From Gilliamella sp. App4-10 (GTDB lineage: Bacteria > Pseudomonadota > Gammaproteobacteria > Enterobacterales > Orbaceae): DNA of 64,000 nt. The position numbers and the translations under genes are program-made. The notes below the pieces were generated by a model, which was not told the DNA's origin, ran no database searches, and worked only from the letters and a program-made list of their open reading frames with translations. Below, piece by piece: positions 31,258 to 39,953 of this stretch. Numbering within the stretch: the first letter of the stretch is position 1; every line of letters starts with the position of its first letter. Where the stretch lies: the NCBI RefSeq assembly GCF_001690495.1, contig NZ_LZGS01000004.1:101784-165783 (forward strand), in the 5' to 3' direction.

Positions 31258-32958
31258 TTAAACAAAAGCAACAACCAATGGTCCTAATAAAGTTAGGAAC
31301 ACATTAGCTAAAGCATAAGTAATAGCAAAAGAGTTAGTTGGTGTTGAATTACCAGCTTTATTGAGCACTTCACCAAAGGCGGGATTAGCACTACGCGATC
31401 CAGCTAACGCACCGGCAAACACTGCTGCATTTTTATAGCCAAGCACATATTTACCAAAATAGATGGCAAGCAACATGGGTAATAAGGTCACAACAACCCC
31501 AATTAAAAATAAGGATAAACCTTGTTCTTTAATAGTATTAATTGCTTGAAGACCAGAACTGAGCCCCACAACCGCCACAAAACCTGCCAAACCAAAGTCT
31601 TTTAACAGTTGCACAGCGCCAGTTGGAATATTACCGATAGTTTGATGAAGAGAACGATACCAACCAAATAATAGACCTGATAAAAGTGCTCCACCACCTG
31701 CACCTAAAGTGATCGGGATATCACTAATACGAATCACAATTAAGCCAATAATAAGACCAACCACAAGCCCTAAACCATGGAATATCCAGTCAGTTTTTTC
31801 GCTTTTGGTAATTGGTGCACCAATTTTATCAACAACTCGACGAAGATCTCCATCAGCACCATAAATGGTAATAACATCACCTAATTTTAAATAGATATCG
31901 TTATTAATAGGTAAAGGTTGACCATCACGATGAATAGCTAAAAGGTATATGCCATGTTTTAACTTCATCACTTCGTCAGAAGCCAGCAATTGTGCCAGAT
32001 TTTCACCCACATAATTACTATTACGCATTTCAACATCTAGCTTATTCATCACGACATCCATACCTGATGCTGAATTAACTTCGGTACCCAGTAGATCTTG
32101 TGCTTTAATCATTGCATCACGGTGACCAACAACCAAAATAATATCTTTTGACTTTAATATTGTTTCAGGCGTTGCTTCAATAATGTTATTACCACGCTTA
32201 ATACGCTCAATACTGATGCCATTAACCGTTTGTTCAACATGCGCAACCGTTTGATTGATCTTATTGGTAATACGGTATAAACGACCACTAATATCTGATA
32301 AAGCTAAATTTTGATCAGAGCCCAATAAAAGCGAACCATGGAGCTGTTCAGCCTGTGCTTTAATTGCATCATCACCAATATCTTTACCCATGATTTTTGG
32401 CAAAATGTTGACGCACACAATAATGGCACCTAGAGAACCAAATATATAAGTCACCGCATAACCAATGGTGACATTTGCTTGCATTTTACTTAATTCTTCG
32501 GCACTTAATCCAAGCTGACTTAATGCATCAGAAGCCGTGCCCATAATGGCAGATTGGGTTAACCCGCCTGCCGCTAAACCGGCAGCAAGACCTTTGTCTA
32601 AATTGAATATTTTAGCTAATACCACAACAGTCACAAAACTAGCAACCGCAATAAATAATGCTAAGAAGATTTCGCGTAATGTTTTAACGCCCAAAGAGCG
32701 AAAAAACTGAGGACCACTTTCATAACCCACAGCATAAATAAATAGTGCAAAAAGAATCGATTTAACGCCAGCGTCAATAGTCACGCCAAAAATGCTTAAA
32801 GCGACAGCAACAAGTAGCGAACCAGCCACACCACCGAGTTGGAATTTACCCATCCGAATGCCGCCAATCAAATATCCTAAACTCAACGATAAAAATAATA
32901 AAATTTCTGGAGAGTGTTTAAGTCCATCTAAAATCCAGTTTGAAAGCCATTGAAACAT
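31258..32958 (-). CDS. aspT: Aspartate:alanine antiporter AspT
   Basis: An AAE-family exchanger of about 566 residues. N-terminal helices (SLSLGYLIGGIRMGKFQLGG) are followed by a large cytoplasmic region with two RCK/TrkA-C domains at about residues 205-375, then C-terminal helices with GALAGSRSANPAFGEVLNKA. It swaps external aspartate for internal alanine, giving net negative charge import and hence a membrane potential when coupled to AsdA. The frame opens at a TTG (32973), but the ATG at 32958 with an upstream GGGG is a better start. Confidence 0.92.
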   Translation of the reverse strand: MFQWLSNWILDGLKHSPEILLFLSLSLGYLIGGIRMGKFQLGGVAGSLLVAVALSIFGVTIDAGVKSILFALFIYAVGYESGPQFFRSLGVKTLREIFLALFIAVASFVTVVVLAKIFNLDKGLAAGLAAGGLTQSAIMGTASDALSQLGLSAEELSKMQANVTIGYAVTYIFGSLGAIIVCVNILPKIMGKDIGDDAIKAQAEQLHGSLLLGSDQNLALSDISGRLYRITNKINQTVAHVEQTVNGISIERIKRGNNIIEATPETILKSKDIILVVGHRDAMIKAQDLLGTEVNSASGMDVVMNKLDVEMRNSNYVGENLAQLLASDEVMKLKHGIYLLAIHRDGQPLPINNDIYLKLGDVITIYGADGDLRRVVDKIGAPITKSEKTDWIFHGLGLVVGLIIGLIVIRISDIPITLGAGGGALLSGLLFGWYRSLHQTIGNIPTGAVQLLKDFGLAGFVAVVGLSSGLQAINTIKEQGLSLFLIGVVVTLLPMLLAIYFGKYVLGYKNAAVFAGALAGSRSANPAFGEVLNKAGNSTPTNSFAITYALANVFLTLLGPLVVAFV

Positions 32959-33537
32959 AATAATTGTCCCCAAACGTAATGATTTGTGAATAAAAAAGAT
33001 ATGAAATAGAATGGAACTATATCCATAAATTTGTATGAATATGAGTTTATATTAAATTATAATTAGGTTAATAGATATTCAGTTTTAACAATTAATGCTA
33101 TCGTTAAAAAATTGTTAATAAGCGTTCTTTTTATCAAATTTTTAGGTAAATTATAGATAAATTTGAGATTAGTTGTATTGTAAATAAGACAAAATTTTGC
33201 GTGCTTTTAAGTAAAATTTTATTCAAAGTTAAACATTTTTATTGATTATTAAAGATGAGAAATTCAAAAATAAGTGTATTAGGTGTTGTGTAAGCTCAGT
33301 TTATCAAATGAGCTTGATTTTAGAGTTAAGAAAACCTAAAAATATTTTCTTGAATTTTGGTATCAAGGTTATTTATCCAATGATTATAATTTCGATGAAT
33401 TTTACCATTATTATTTTTTAAATTGTTGCTAACGGACACATAATTAATAGAATAGCTCTTTGAAGAATAAGGTATATTTATCACAGCTTAAAACTTATGG
33501 TTGAATAAACGACCATGGATAGAGTTACCAATTACCA
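32959..33537. other. Gene-less stretch upstream of aspT
   Basis: Probably contains the aspT promoter, but I could not pick a clear one in the AT-rich sequence. A weak stem (AAGCTCA 33292-33298 with TGAGCTT 33309-33315) is present. No gene recognised. Confidence 0.35.
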
Positions 33538-33726
33538 TCAATAACATTCTTTATTCATGTATTGAAAGCAACTAGTTTGACCATTAGTAGCAAAAGTTAG
33601 AATAGCTTTTTTACTTGCTATTTTGTCCGTCCGTTTATTGAAAACATAATATTTAGACTTTTGATAGTTACTAGCACACCCAATTAATTGCGAAAGAAAT
33701 AATGTACTAACAATATTTTTTATAAA
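33538..33726 (-). pseudogene. Small lipoprotein-like reading frame without a start codon
   Basis: A 62-codon frame on the minus strand reads FIKNIVSTLFLSQLIGCASN: basic start, hydrophobic run and a lipobox LIGC. It continues through ILTFATNGQTSCFQYMNKEC to a stop at 33538. No ATG, GTG or TTG opens the frame; the codon where one is expected is TTT, just after AAGG. It therefore looks like a lipoprotein gene that lost its start, or a fragment. Confidence 0.4.
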
Positions 33727-33742
33727 CCTTATTATTTACGCC

Positions 33743-34840
33743 TTATGTATTACTAATTAACTTTTTACAAATTAACAAAGTATGTCCATAACCTAAATTA
33801 TCAATATCCTTTTCAATATAAAAGCCGGCATTCTTAAGGCATTGGTAAAACACGCTAGAGTGATAAAATCGACTATTACCATTCGCCAAACACGTAAAAT
33901 ATAAAGATGAGGCATTTAAGCTCAATGCACCGGCCTCAAAACTCTGCCTATCCCAAAATAGATCCATAATACATATCATGGCATCATCTTTCATACTACG
34001 ATGTATCAATTTTAAAATATGGGTAATTTGTTCAATACTAAAGCAATCTAAAAACTGGCTCATCCACCAAATATCAGCTTTATTAGGTAATATTTCTGCA
34101 GTCAATAAATCAACGGGATAGCTATCGATGCGATCAGCAAAACCAGCATGCTTAACATTTTTTTCAGCAACTTCAATCTGTTCAGGCAGATCTAATAATG
34201 TCACCTTGAGGTCAGGAGAGTGTTTAGCGCAATAAATAGCCCATTTTCCTGTATTGCCGCCAACATCATAAATATGTTTAGGCTTTAAAGTGGAAATATG
34301 GGAAAAAACAATCGGGAATGAGTGATCAGAATAAAAATGATCAAATTCAAACCAACTTTTTTTAGCTTTTTCTGGCAATGACTGTAATGCTGGATATATT
34401 GTTTTCCAATCACCAAAAACTTTTAATCCTTCAGGAGTACCAGATTCAAGCGCATCTTGCAAATAAAACATACTTTGATAACAGATATCTTGAGTAAAAT
34501 TAAGGTTAACTTCTGTCATTTTGTCATGTAATAAATAATGCCCTACTTTACCAAGAATATAGTATCCATCGTTTTTATAAATAACATGCATACTTAATCC
34601 AACATCCAACAAAAGCTCAATTGCGTAAGGAGATAAAGAAATTTCTTTTGCTATTTCATCAAAAGTAACACCTTTTTTTCCCGCTTGATCTATGCACGTT
34701 AATATACCTTTGTTTTTCATACAAACTATTGCTTGAAAAAAGATAGGATAAAATGCGATCTTTTGAGCTTCAGTTATTGCTTCTAATGCCGTATAAATAT
34801 CTCTATGATATCCATATTTTATATTTTCTTGTTCAGTCAA
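33743..34840 (-). CDS. SAM-dependent methyltransferase of the aryl-polyene-type cluster
   Basis: A 365-residue class I methyltransferase with an N-terminal winged-helix/dimerisation region (about residues 10-105; ITEAQKIAFYPIFFQAIVCM) and a Rossmann domain with motif I HIYDVGGNTGKWAIY (about residues 188-202) and VTLLDLPEQIEVAEKN. This is the O-methyltransferase plan also encoded at one end of aryl polyene clusters, where it is thought to methylate the aryl head. The start is TTG at 34840 with AAGG seven bases upstream; no ATG is available before residue 41. It is transcribed divergently from the rest of the cluster. Confidence 0.75.
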   Translation of the reverse strand: MTEQENIKYGYHRDIYTALEAITEAQKIAFYPIFFQAIVCMKNKGILTCIDQAGKKGVTFDEIAKEISLSPYAIELLLDVGLSMHVIYKNDGYYILGKVGHYLLHDKMTEVNLNFTQDICYQSMFYLQDALESGTPEGLKVFGDWKTIYPALQSLPEKAKKSWFEFDHFYSDHSFPIVFSHISTLKPKHIYDVGGNTGKWAIYCAKHSPDLKVTLLDLPEQIEVAEKNVKHAGFADRIDSYPVDLLTAEILPNKADIWWMSQFLDCFSIEQITHILKLIHRSMKDDAMICIMDLFWDRQSFEAGALSLNASSLYFTCLANGNSRFYHSSVFYQCLKNAGFYIEKDIDNLGYGHTLLICKKLISNT

Positions 34841-34948
34841 TCTCTTGCCTTTTTGAATTTTTAATGTATTGTATATTTAAGTAAATTTATTATAAATAAT
34901 ATTACAAAATATTGTTAAGTAAAGAGTTAATTAAAAAATATTAATAAA

Positions 34949-35668
34949 ATGAATTTTTCTTTTTCTATTAAAAATTGGTTTGCCTTATCCCCAGGATTAT
35001 CTAATAAAGATGATTGGGCTATGTGGTCACAAAAATTAGAACATGATTGGGATTTACCTATACCCAAGTTGAATAAACTGCCTATGATGCAAGCGCGTCG
35101 AATGAGTACATCGTCGCGCTTAGCCGTTGAAGTCGGTCTTGAACTTATAAACAATAACAGCGTTGATTTAGCCATTTTTACTAGTAGACATGGTGAATTA
35201 GAAAGAACTTATAAAATACTATCTGCGCTTAGCCAAAATAGTGAAATTTCTCCTACTGATTTTGCCCTGTCAGTTCATAATACAACTGCTGGATTACTAA
35301 CAATCATTGCCAATCAAACAGTTCCTATCACTTCGTTATCGGCACATAGTGATAGCTTTCAGCAAGGATTAATAGAAGCATTACCTATATTATGCCAAAA
35401 AAATAAAAAAGTACTATTGATAGACTTTGATGGTGTTATCCCTGAGCCTTATCGAACGGATGTAAAACAATTCGTTCCTATTTATGCTGTTGGATACATA
35501 TTAACAAGTGGTAATGAAGTTAATTGCCAAAGTATTGAAAAAACATCCAATATTTATCAAGCTGATTATCCGCAATCTCTTGCTTTTTTACATGCTTATT
35601 TGAATAAACAAAGAAAATTTATCATACCAGGAAATGCTCAAGATTGGCAATGGACACTAAATTTGTAG
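34949..35668 (+). CDS. Ketosynthase-like chain length factor (ApeC type)
   Basis: A 239-residue protein matching the short ketoacyl-synthase-like family (Ketoacyl-synt_2) of aryl polyene clusters. It carries RRMSTSSRLAVEVGLELI and FTSRHGELERTYKILSAL. At the place of the ketosynthase Cys it reads LSVHNTTAGLLTIIANQ, with no Cys, as expected of a chain length factor partner. In characterised APE systems this small subunit pairs with the elongating ketosynthase (here 39954-41135). It is intact and starts about 108 bases from the divergent methyltransferase. Confidence 0.75.
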   Translation: MNFSFSIKNWFALSPGLSNKDDWAMWSQKLEHDWDLPIPKLNKLPMMQARRMSTSSRLAVEVGLELINNNSVDLAIFTSRHGELERTYKILSALSQNSEISPTDFALSVHNTTAGLLTIIANQTVPITSLSAHSDSFQQGLIEALPILCQKNKKVLLIDFDGVIPEPYRTDVKQFVPIYAVGYILTSGNEVNCQSIEKTSNIYQADYPQSLAFLHAYLNKQRKFIIPGNAQDWQWTLNL

Positions 35669-35702
35669 CGAAAAATATCACTTATAATCTAAACTAATGC
35701 TG

Positions 35703-36190
35703 GCATTTATGGGTTACTGATTTAGACTTGGTAAAAATCAAACAAGATAAATTAATTTGTTTGTGGCAAATCCTCCTTTACTTGAAGTTGATCACGTTCT
35801 GATTGCTTAATGAAAAGCGAACATCTCAACAATATCTTTATCAGCCGTATCATAAAAACTGAGGGATACATTTTACGCTGAATCAAACAAATATTGCTGC
35901 AGAGCCAACAAATATTGGCAAAATGGTAGCCGAAGATTAACTCACTCCAATCCGCCAAGAAACAGATCTAAAAATATTAAATTACAAATAGATAAAGATA
36001 ATATAACATTGCGTTGCCAAGTAGAAATGCGGATCATTCATCTAAAATTTGCTTCTCATTATCTTTTAAAAAAATGGCAATATATATCAATAAAAAGTTG
36101 TTTAATAGTAAAGCTTGTTTTAATATTATTGCTGGGAAAAATTTCAATTGCTGATGTTATTAGCCCAAATACTAGTGGAGTTATAAGATG
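35703..36190 (+). pseudogene. Remnant of a lysophospholipid acyltransferase (ApeD position)
   Basis: This 600-base gap sits where APE clusters carry an acyltransferase. Reading across frames recovers VTDLDLVKIKQDKLI, then FVANPPLLEVDHVLIA, which resembles the family block KLIVANHPSLLDVVLLI. Further on are NITLRCQVEMRIIHLKF and FNIIAGKNF, which resemble the C-terminal part of such enzymes. Several stops and shifts separate them, and the His of the NHPS motif is now Pro. The gene is dead. The family call rests on remembered motifs and on position. Confidence 0.5.
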
Positions 36191-36265
36191 ATTAGTAAGG
36201 AATTTGTCCTAGTATTTACTAAAATAAGAATAAATTAAAACAGCTTCAGTGAAAAAGGAAAACTA

Positions 36266-36523
36266 ATGGAAAAACTACATAAAGAAATTAAAACCCTCAT
36301 AATTGATGTACTAAATTTAGAATCTATTACTCCAGATGATATTGACACTCAAGCCCCATTATTTGGTGATGGATTAGGGCTAGATTCAATTGATGCTTTA
36401 GAACTTGGGCTTGCTATTAAAAACAAATATGGGATCGTTCTAGCAGAAGAAAGTGAGGCAACAAAAAAAGCGTTTTACTCAATTCAATCATTAGCTAATT
36501 TTATATCATCACAACAAAAATAA
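36266..36523 (+). CDS. Acyl carrier protein (ApeE type)
   Basis: An 85-residue ACP. The phosphopantetheine Ser lies in GLGLDSIDALELGLAI at about residues 33-48, with the four-helix pattern intact. It would carry the growing polyene chain. GGAAAAC upstream is a weak ribosome site. It is directly followed by the ghost of a second ACP, matching the paired ACPs of APE clusters. Confidence 0.85.
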   Translation: MEKLHKEIKTLIIDVLNLESITPDDIDTQAPLFGDGLGLDSIDALELGLAIKNKYGIVLAEESEATKKAFYSIQSLANFISSQQK

Positions 36524-36534
36524 AATAGACATAA

Positions 36535-36730
36535 CAACAACTTTTTGAAGTAACTGCAGAAGATATTAACCCGAGTCTAAACCTCATCGAAGAAGCAGAT
36601 CTTACTAGCATTGATACTGTTAATTTACTTGCGCATTTTCAGAACAAAGATTGATAAAAAAGTTGATCTAAAAGCTTTCGAATCTGCCAGAACAGTACAA
36701 AGTGTTGTTGATATAGTTAAAACTAAATAA
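36535..36730 (+). pseudogene. Remnant of a second acyl carrier protein (ApeF position)
   Basis: In one frame it reads QLFEVTAEDINPSLNLIE and EADLTSIDTVNLLAHFQ, the helix I-II region of an ACP with its Ser in TSID. After a shift another frame reads KIDKKVDLKAFESARTVQ and VVDIVKTK with a stop at 36728-36730. The start region lacks an ATG and is closed by a stop. The order and length fit an ACP of about 80 residues broken by at least one frameshift. Confidence 0.65.
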
Positions 36731-36765
36731 TGAATATAAATAAAGATAAGTAGATAATTAATATC

Positions 36766-37092
36766 ATGATGAATACCTTATTTGTCAGCTATCCTTTTAT
36801 AATTTGCTTATCTTTACGCTATAGCGGGTTAATTTAGCTATTTGTGATTTAGTTTTTTCTTTTGTTTTATGGTTAATAACTTTACCAAATCTATTTTCAA
36901 ATATTCGTTGAACGGTGAAACTTATTGCTTGTATAAGTTTATCTTTAGTATTAATGAGTTGGTGTTTATTTTCAATGGTTCTATAGCTTTGATAACTTAT
37001 CTGATAAACAATATATAAACTAGCGGATTATTATAACGTTTAATGAGCTATATTTTGATTGGTGTATTTATGGGGGGAAGATGGTCAATACA
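36766..37092 (+). pseudogene. Remnant of a COG4648-type membrane protein (ApeG position)
   Basis: An ATG at 36766 reads NTLFVSYPFIICLSLRYSGL and stops. The middle gives LSLVLMSWCLFSMVL in another frame. Just before the ligase gene the sequence reads LMSYILIGVFMGGRW. In APE clusters the COG4648 protein begins with a YPF...LRY helix and ends with a Y.L.G..FGGEW motif immediately before the ligase start, so position and both ends agree. Only about 110 of some 180 codons remain. Confidence 0.5.
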
Positions 37093-38460
37093 TCAGGAAG
37101 TACAAGACTAATATTACTATCAAAACAACTATTACGACCAGAACATGAAATTGTAGCATTTAGAAATAACCAATCATTAACGATAGGCGAATTAAAGAAA
37201 CAAGTTTTAAACATAACTAATGCATTAAATAATCACCCTAACAAATATTGGGCATTATACATGCAAGATAGTTTTAATTTTATTGCAGGACTATTGGCGC
37301 TTTTCTATTCTAATAAGCAGCCAATCTTAATAAATCCTTACCAAAAAGAAATGAAACATCATTATGATGCTCTATTAATCGATGATATCAAATTTCCTAA
37401 ACAACAGTTTCTAGACAAACAATTCATCGACATCAATAAAATTGATAAAAACAATATAATTACAGAACATCAATTAATAACATCAGGATTTAAACACCAC
37501 ACATTAACACTGTTTACTTCTGGCTCAACTGGAATACCAAAACCAATTGAAAAATCAGTTTCTCAACTTGAATTAGAGATTCAGATGCTGGAATTCGACT
37601 GGGGGAAATTTAAGAATAATCTATTTGTTGCATCAGTTTCCCATCACCATATGTATGGTTTAACATTCAAAATAATGCTGCCTCTTAGTTGTAAAATTCC
37701 ATTTATTTGTGAACCAGTACTTTATCAAGAACAGCTAACCACTTATAGCCATAAAAAAATCATTTACATCACAACACCATCAATTATCAAAAATTTAGAT
37801 GATAAATTACCAACAATAAATTGTGATAAAGTAATTTCATCTGGTGGTAAACTGACTTATGAAGAAGCTCAATTATGCCGAAAAAGTTACGGTGTATTAC
37901 CTAATGAAATATATGGTTCAAGCGAAACAGGTATTATTGCAACTCGACAACAAACACAAGCCGATACACCTTGGCAATTATTTTCATTAATTCGTATAGA
38001 ATATAACCAATCAAAATCACCTTTATTAAATTCTCCTTTATTACCCCAACCTGAACCTTTAAATGATGAAATTAAGAAACTGAATGAAAGACAATTTTAT
38101 TTAAACGGACGAATAGATAAAATTATAAAAATATCAGAGAACAGAGTATCACTAACATTCATTGAAAAACAACTTAATCAATTTGATGAAGTAGCTCAAG
38201 CTATTGTTATTCCACTAGAACAGAATAATCGAACTATACTTGGTACTGTTATTGAGTTATCTTCCTCTTACAAACAGCTGTTACAACAATATAGCCATTT
38301 CGAATTAACACGATATTTTCGACTTTTATTGAAAGATACATTATCATTGATCGAAATGCCTAAAAAATGGCGATTTGTTGACGTTTTACCCAAAAACTCT
38401 CAAGGGAAATGTTCTTATATTGATTTAAAAATATTATTTGATACACCGAAAAAACAATGA
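37081..38460 (+). CDS. AMP-forming acyl/aryl ligase (ApeH type)
   Basis: A 459-residue ANL-superfamily adenylating enzyme. Core motifs are TLFTSGSTGIPKPIEKS (A3, about residues 141-157), EIYGSSETGII (A5), LNGRIDKIIKISENRVS (A8), and C-terminal LPKNSQGKCSYIDL with the adenylation Lys. In APE pathways this enzyme activates the aromatic starter acid and loads it onto an ACP. It starts inside the ghost of the COG4648 gene and overlaps the next gene by four bases. Confidence 0.85.
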   Translation: MVNTSGSTRLILLSKQLLRPEHEIVAFRNNQSLTIGELKKQVLNITNALNNHPNKYWALYMQDSFNFIAGLLALFYSNKQPILINPYQKEMKHHYDALLIDDIKFPKQQFLDKQFIDINKIDKNNIITEHQLITSGFKHHTLTLFTSGSTGIPKPIEKSVSQLELEIQMLEFDWGKFKNNLFVASVSHHHMYGLTFKIMLPLSCKIPFICEPVLYQEQLTTYSHKKIIYITTPSIIKNLDDKLPTINCDKVISSGGKLTYEEAQLCRKSYGVLPNEIYGSSETGIIATRQQTQADTPWQLFSLIRIEYNQSKSPLLNSPLLPQPEPLNDEIKKLNERQFYLNGRIDKIIKISENRVSLTFIEKQLNQFDEVAQAIVIPLEQNNRTILGTVIELSSSYKQLLQQYSHFELTRYFRLLLKDTLSLIEMPKKWRFVDVLPKNSQGKCSYIDLKILFDTPKKQ

Positions 38461-38819
38461 AAAAAAAATTTGCAAAGGAAAAGACGATTAATATTAGTAA
38501 CAACTCTGCTAATATTGAACTAACTATATCACCTGATCTTTTTTGGTTTGAAGGTCATTTTAAATCGCAACCTTTATTACCAGGAGTTGCCCAGCTTAAC
38601 TGGGTAATTTATTACACACAAAAATATTTTGACGACTCATTGTGTTTATTATCCGTCGATGTAATCAAATTTCAGTGTCCAGTTATTCCCGAAGATCGCC
38701 TTATGTTACACCTAACATGGCATGAAAAAATAAAAAAATTAGAATTTATCTATACTTTTATCTTACCAAACAACAGAAATAAAGTAGCAAGCACAGGGAC
38801 GCTTACATTATGCCATTAA
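38457..38819 (+). CDS. FabA/FabZ-like hotdog dehydratase (ApeI type)
   Basis: A 120-residue hotdog protein. WFEGHFKSQPLLPGVAQLNW at about residues 30-49 holds the catalytic His (GHF) and the conserved LLPGVAQL turn. In characterised systems this small subunit partners a second hotdog protein (here 41135-41647) as a heterodimeric 3-hydroxyacyl-ACP dehydratase. It overlaps the ligase by four bases. Confidence 0.8.
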   Translation: MKKKFAKEKTINISNNSANIELTISPDLFWFEGHFKSQPLLPGVAQLNWVIYYTQKYFDDSLCLLSVDVIKFQCPVIPEDRLMLHLTWHEKIKKLEFIYTFILPNNRNKVASTGTLTLCH

Positions 38820-38889
38820 CATAATTGCCCTTACTCGCTAACTATTATTTTATTATTTCATCTTACTGTAATAGTGAAGATTTACCTAC

Positions 38890-39440
38890 CGTTCTGAAAA
38901 ATATGAACCTTATCAGTTAAAATAGATTTTAATTGATGATGGTAGTCTTACTAATACAATACTAAAACTTGAACATGACTCAGGCTTATATCTTTGAAAA
39001 ACACTATTATACTTAGCAAATACCCTAGACTTCATGAATACAAGACAAATAGATGCTGACGAGCAAGATAATAGCCAAAATTTGTTAAACAGGTACTGGA
39101 ACAATCACAACTCATCAGCTGATATCTTAAACTTTGGGCTAGCCTACCACTGATGATTTTGTGCGTAAAAATCGATTAATATCTAAATATATAACATATT
39201 TTTACTAAGTAACTTTTCACCTTATCTAAAGGCTTCTTTTATTTTATCTCCAGTTTTAGGTTTTCTGTTTATTTAATTTGGGGTCAAAAACTAAAGGGCG
39301 CTTTCAAGATTATTTTAAACTTTTTTCCGATAAAATTCGGTTGCCAAGACAAAATCGTCAAGATAAACTGAATAAAATAATACAAGATCATGTAAAAAAT
39401 TAGAACATTAATGTCTTATTTCTCCTCTGGATTGGTTTAA
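38890..39440 (+). pseudogene. Remnant of a glycosyltransferase/acyltransferase fusion (ApeJ position)
   Basis: The 690-base gap before the thioesterase holds readable pieces. ILIDDGSLTNTILKLEHDSG resembles the family-2 glycosyltransferase DDGS motif. TRQIDADEQDNSQNLL resembles the QIDADGQH metal-binding motif. Further on, YLIWGQKLKGAFKIILNFFP and IKFGCQDKI may come from the C-terminal acyltransferase half. APE clusters carry such a fusion here (about 1.7 kb). About a third remains, with many stops. Confidence 0.55.
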
Positions 39441-39505
39441 CTATTATAATTTCTGGCGATTTAGCTCACTGACGTCAAATAACGTAAATAAGGATATAGA
39501 TAAAG

Positions 39506-39922
39506 ATGAAAAATAATTTTAAACATAGTGCAACTATCGAATATACCACTTCAATCCATGATACAGATGCAATGGGAGTCGTTTGGCACGGTAACTATTT
39601 AAAATTTTTTGAAAAAGCTAGAGAGGCTTTATTCCAGAAATTCAATTGTGGCTACAAGCAGATGATTGAGTCAGGTTATATTTGGCCTATTGTTGATGCA
39701 CGAGTGAAATATATTGCACCATCATTGGCTGAACAGACCTTGCAAATTGTTGCAACCTTAGAAGAGTATGAACATCGCATAAAAATCAGTTATACAATAA
39801 TAGATAGTTTAACAGGTAAAAAAATAACATCTGGCTACACAATTCAAGTAGCTGTGTCAACATCAACCCACAAAATGAGTTTTGTTACACCTTCGTTTCT
39901 TTTAGAACTAATTAGATTATAA
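39506..39922 (+). CDS. 4HBT-type acyl-CoA/ACP thioesterase (ApeK type)
   Basis: A 138-residue hotdog thioesterase with HDTDAMGVVWHGNYLKFFEK at about residues 18-37. The Asp of DTDAMG and the HGNYL block are those of the YbgC/4HBT family. It could release the finished polyene from its ACP. It has an AAGGATA ribosome site and is intact, with a ghost gene before it and the ketosynthase 31 bases after. Confidence 0.85.
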   Translation: MKNNFKHSATIEYTTSIHDTDAMGVVWHGNYLKFFEKAREALFQKFNCGYKQMIESGYIWPIVDARVKYIAPSLAEQTLQIVATLEEYEHRIKISYTIIDSLTGKKITSGYTIQVAVSTSTHKMSFVTPSFLLELIRL

Positions 39923-39953
39923 AATTGCAATACAAAGTATGGATGCAAAATAA

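Noticed and set aside
36009..36191. 60-codon frame as an independent small gene before the ACP
   Set aside because: Its sequence (RCQVEMRIIHLKF) fits the C-terminal part of the decayed acyltransferase better than a separate gene, and it has no ribosome site.
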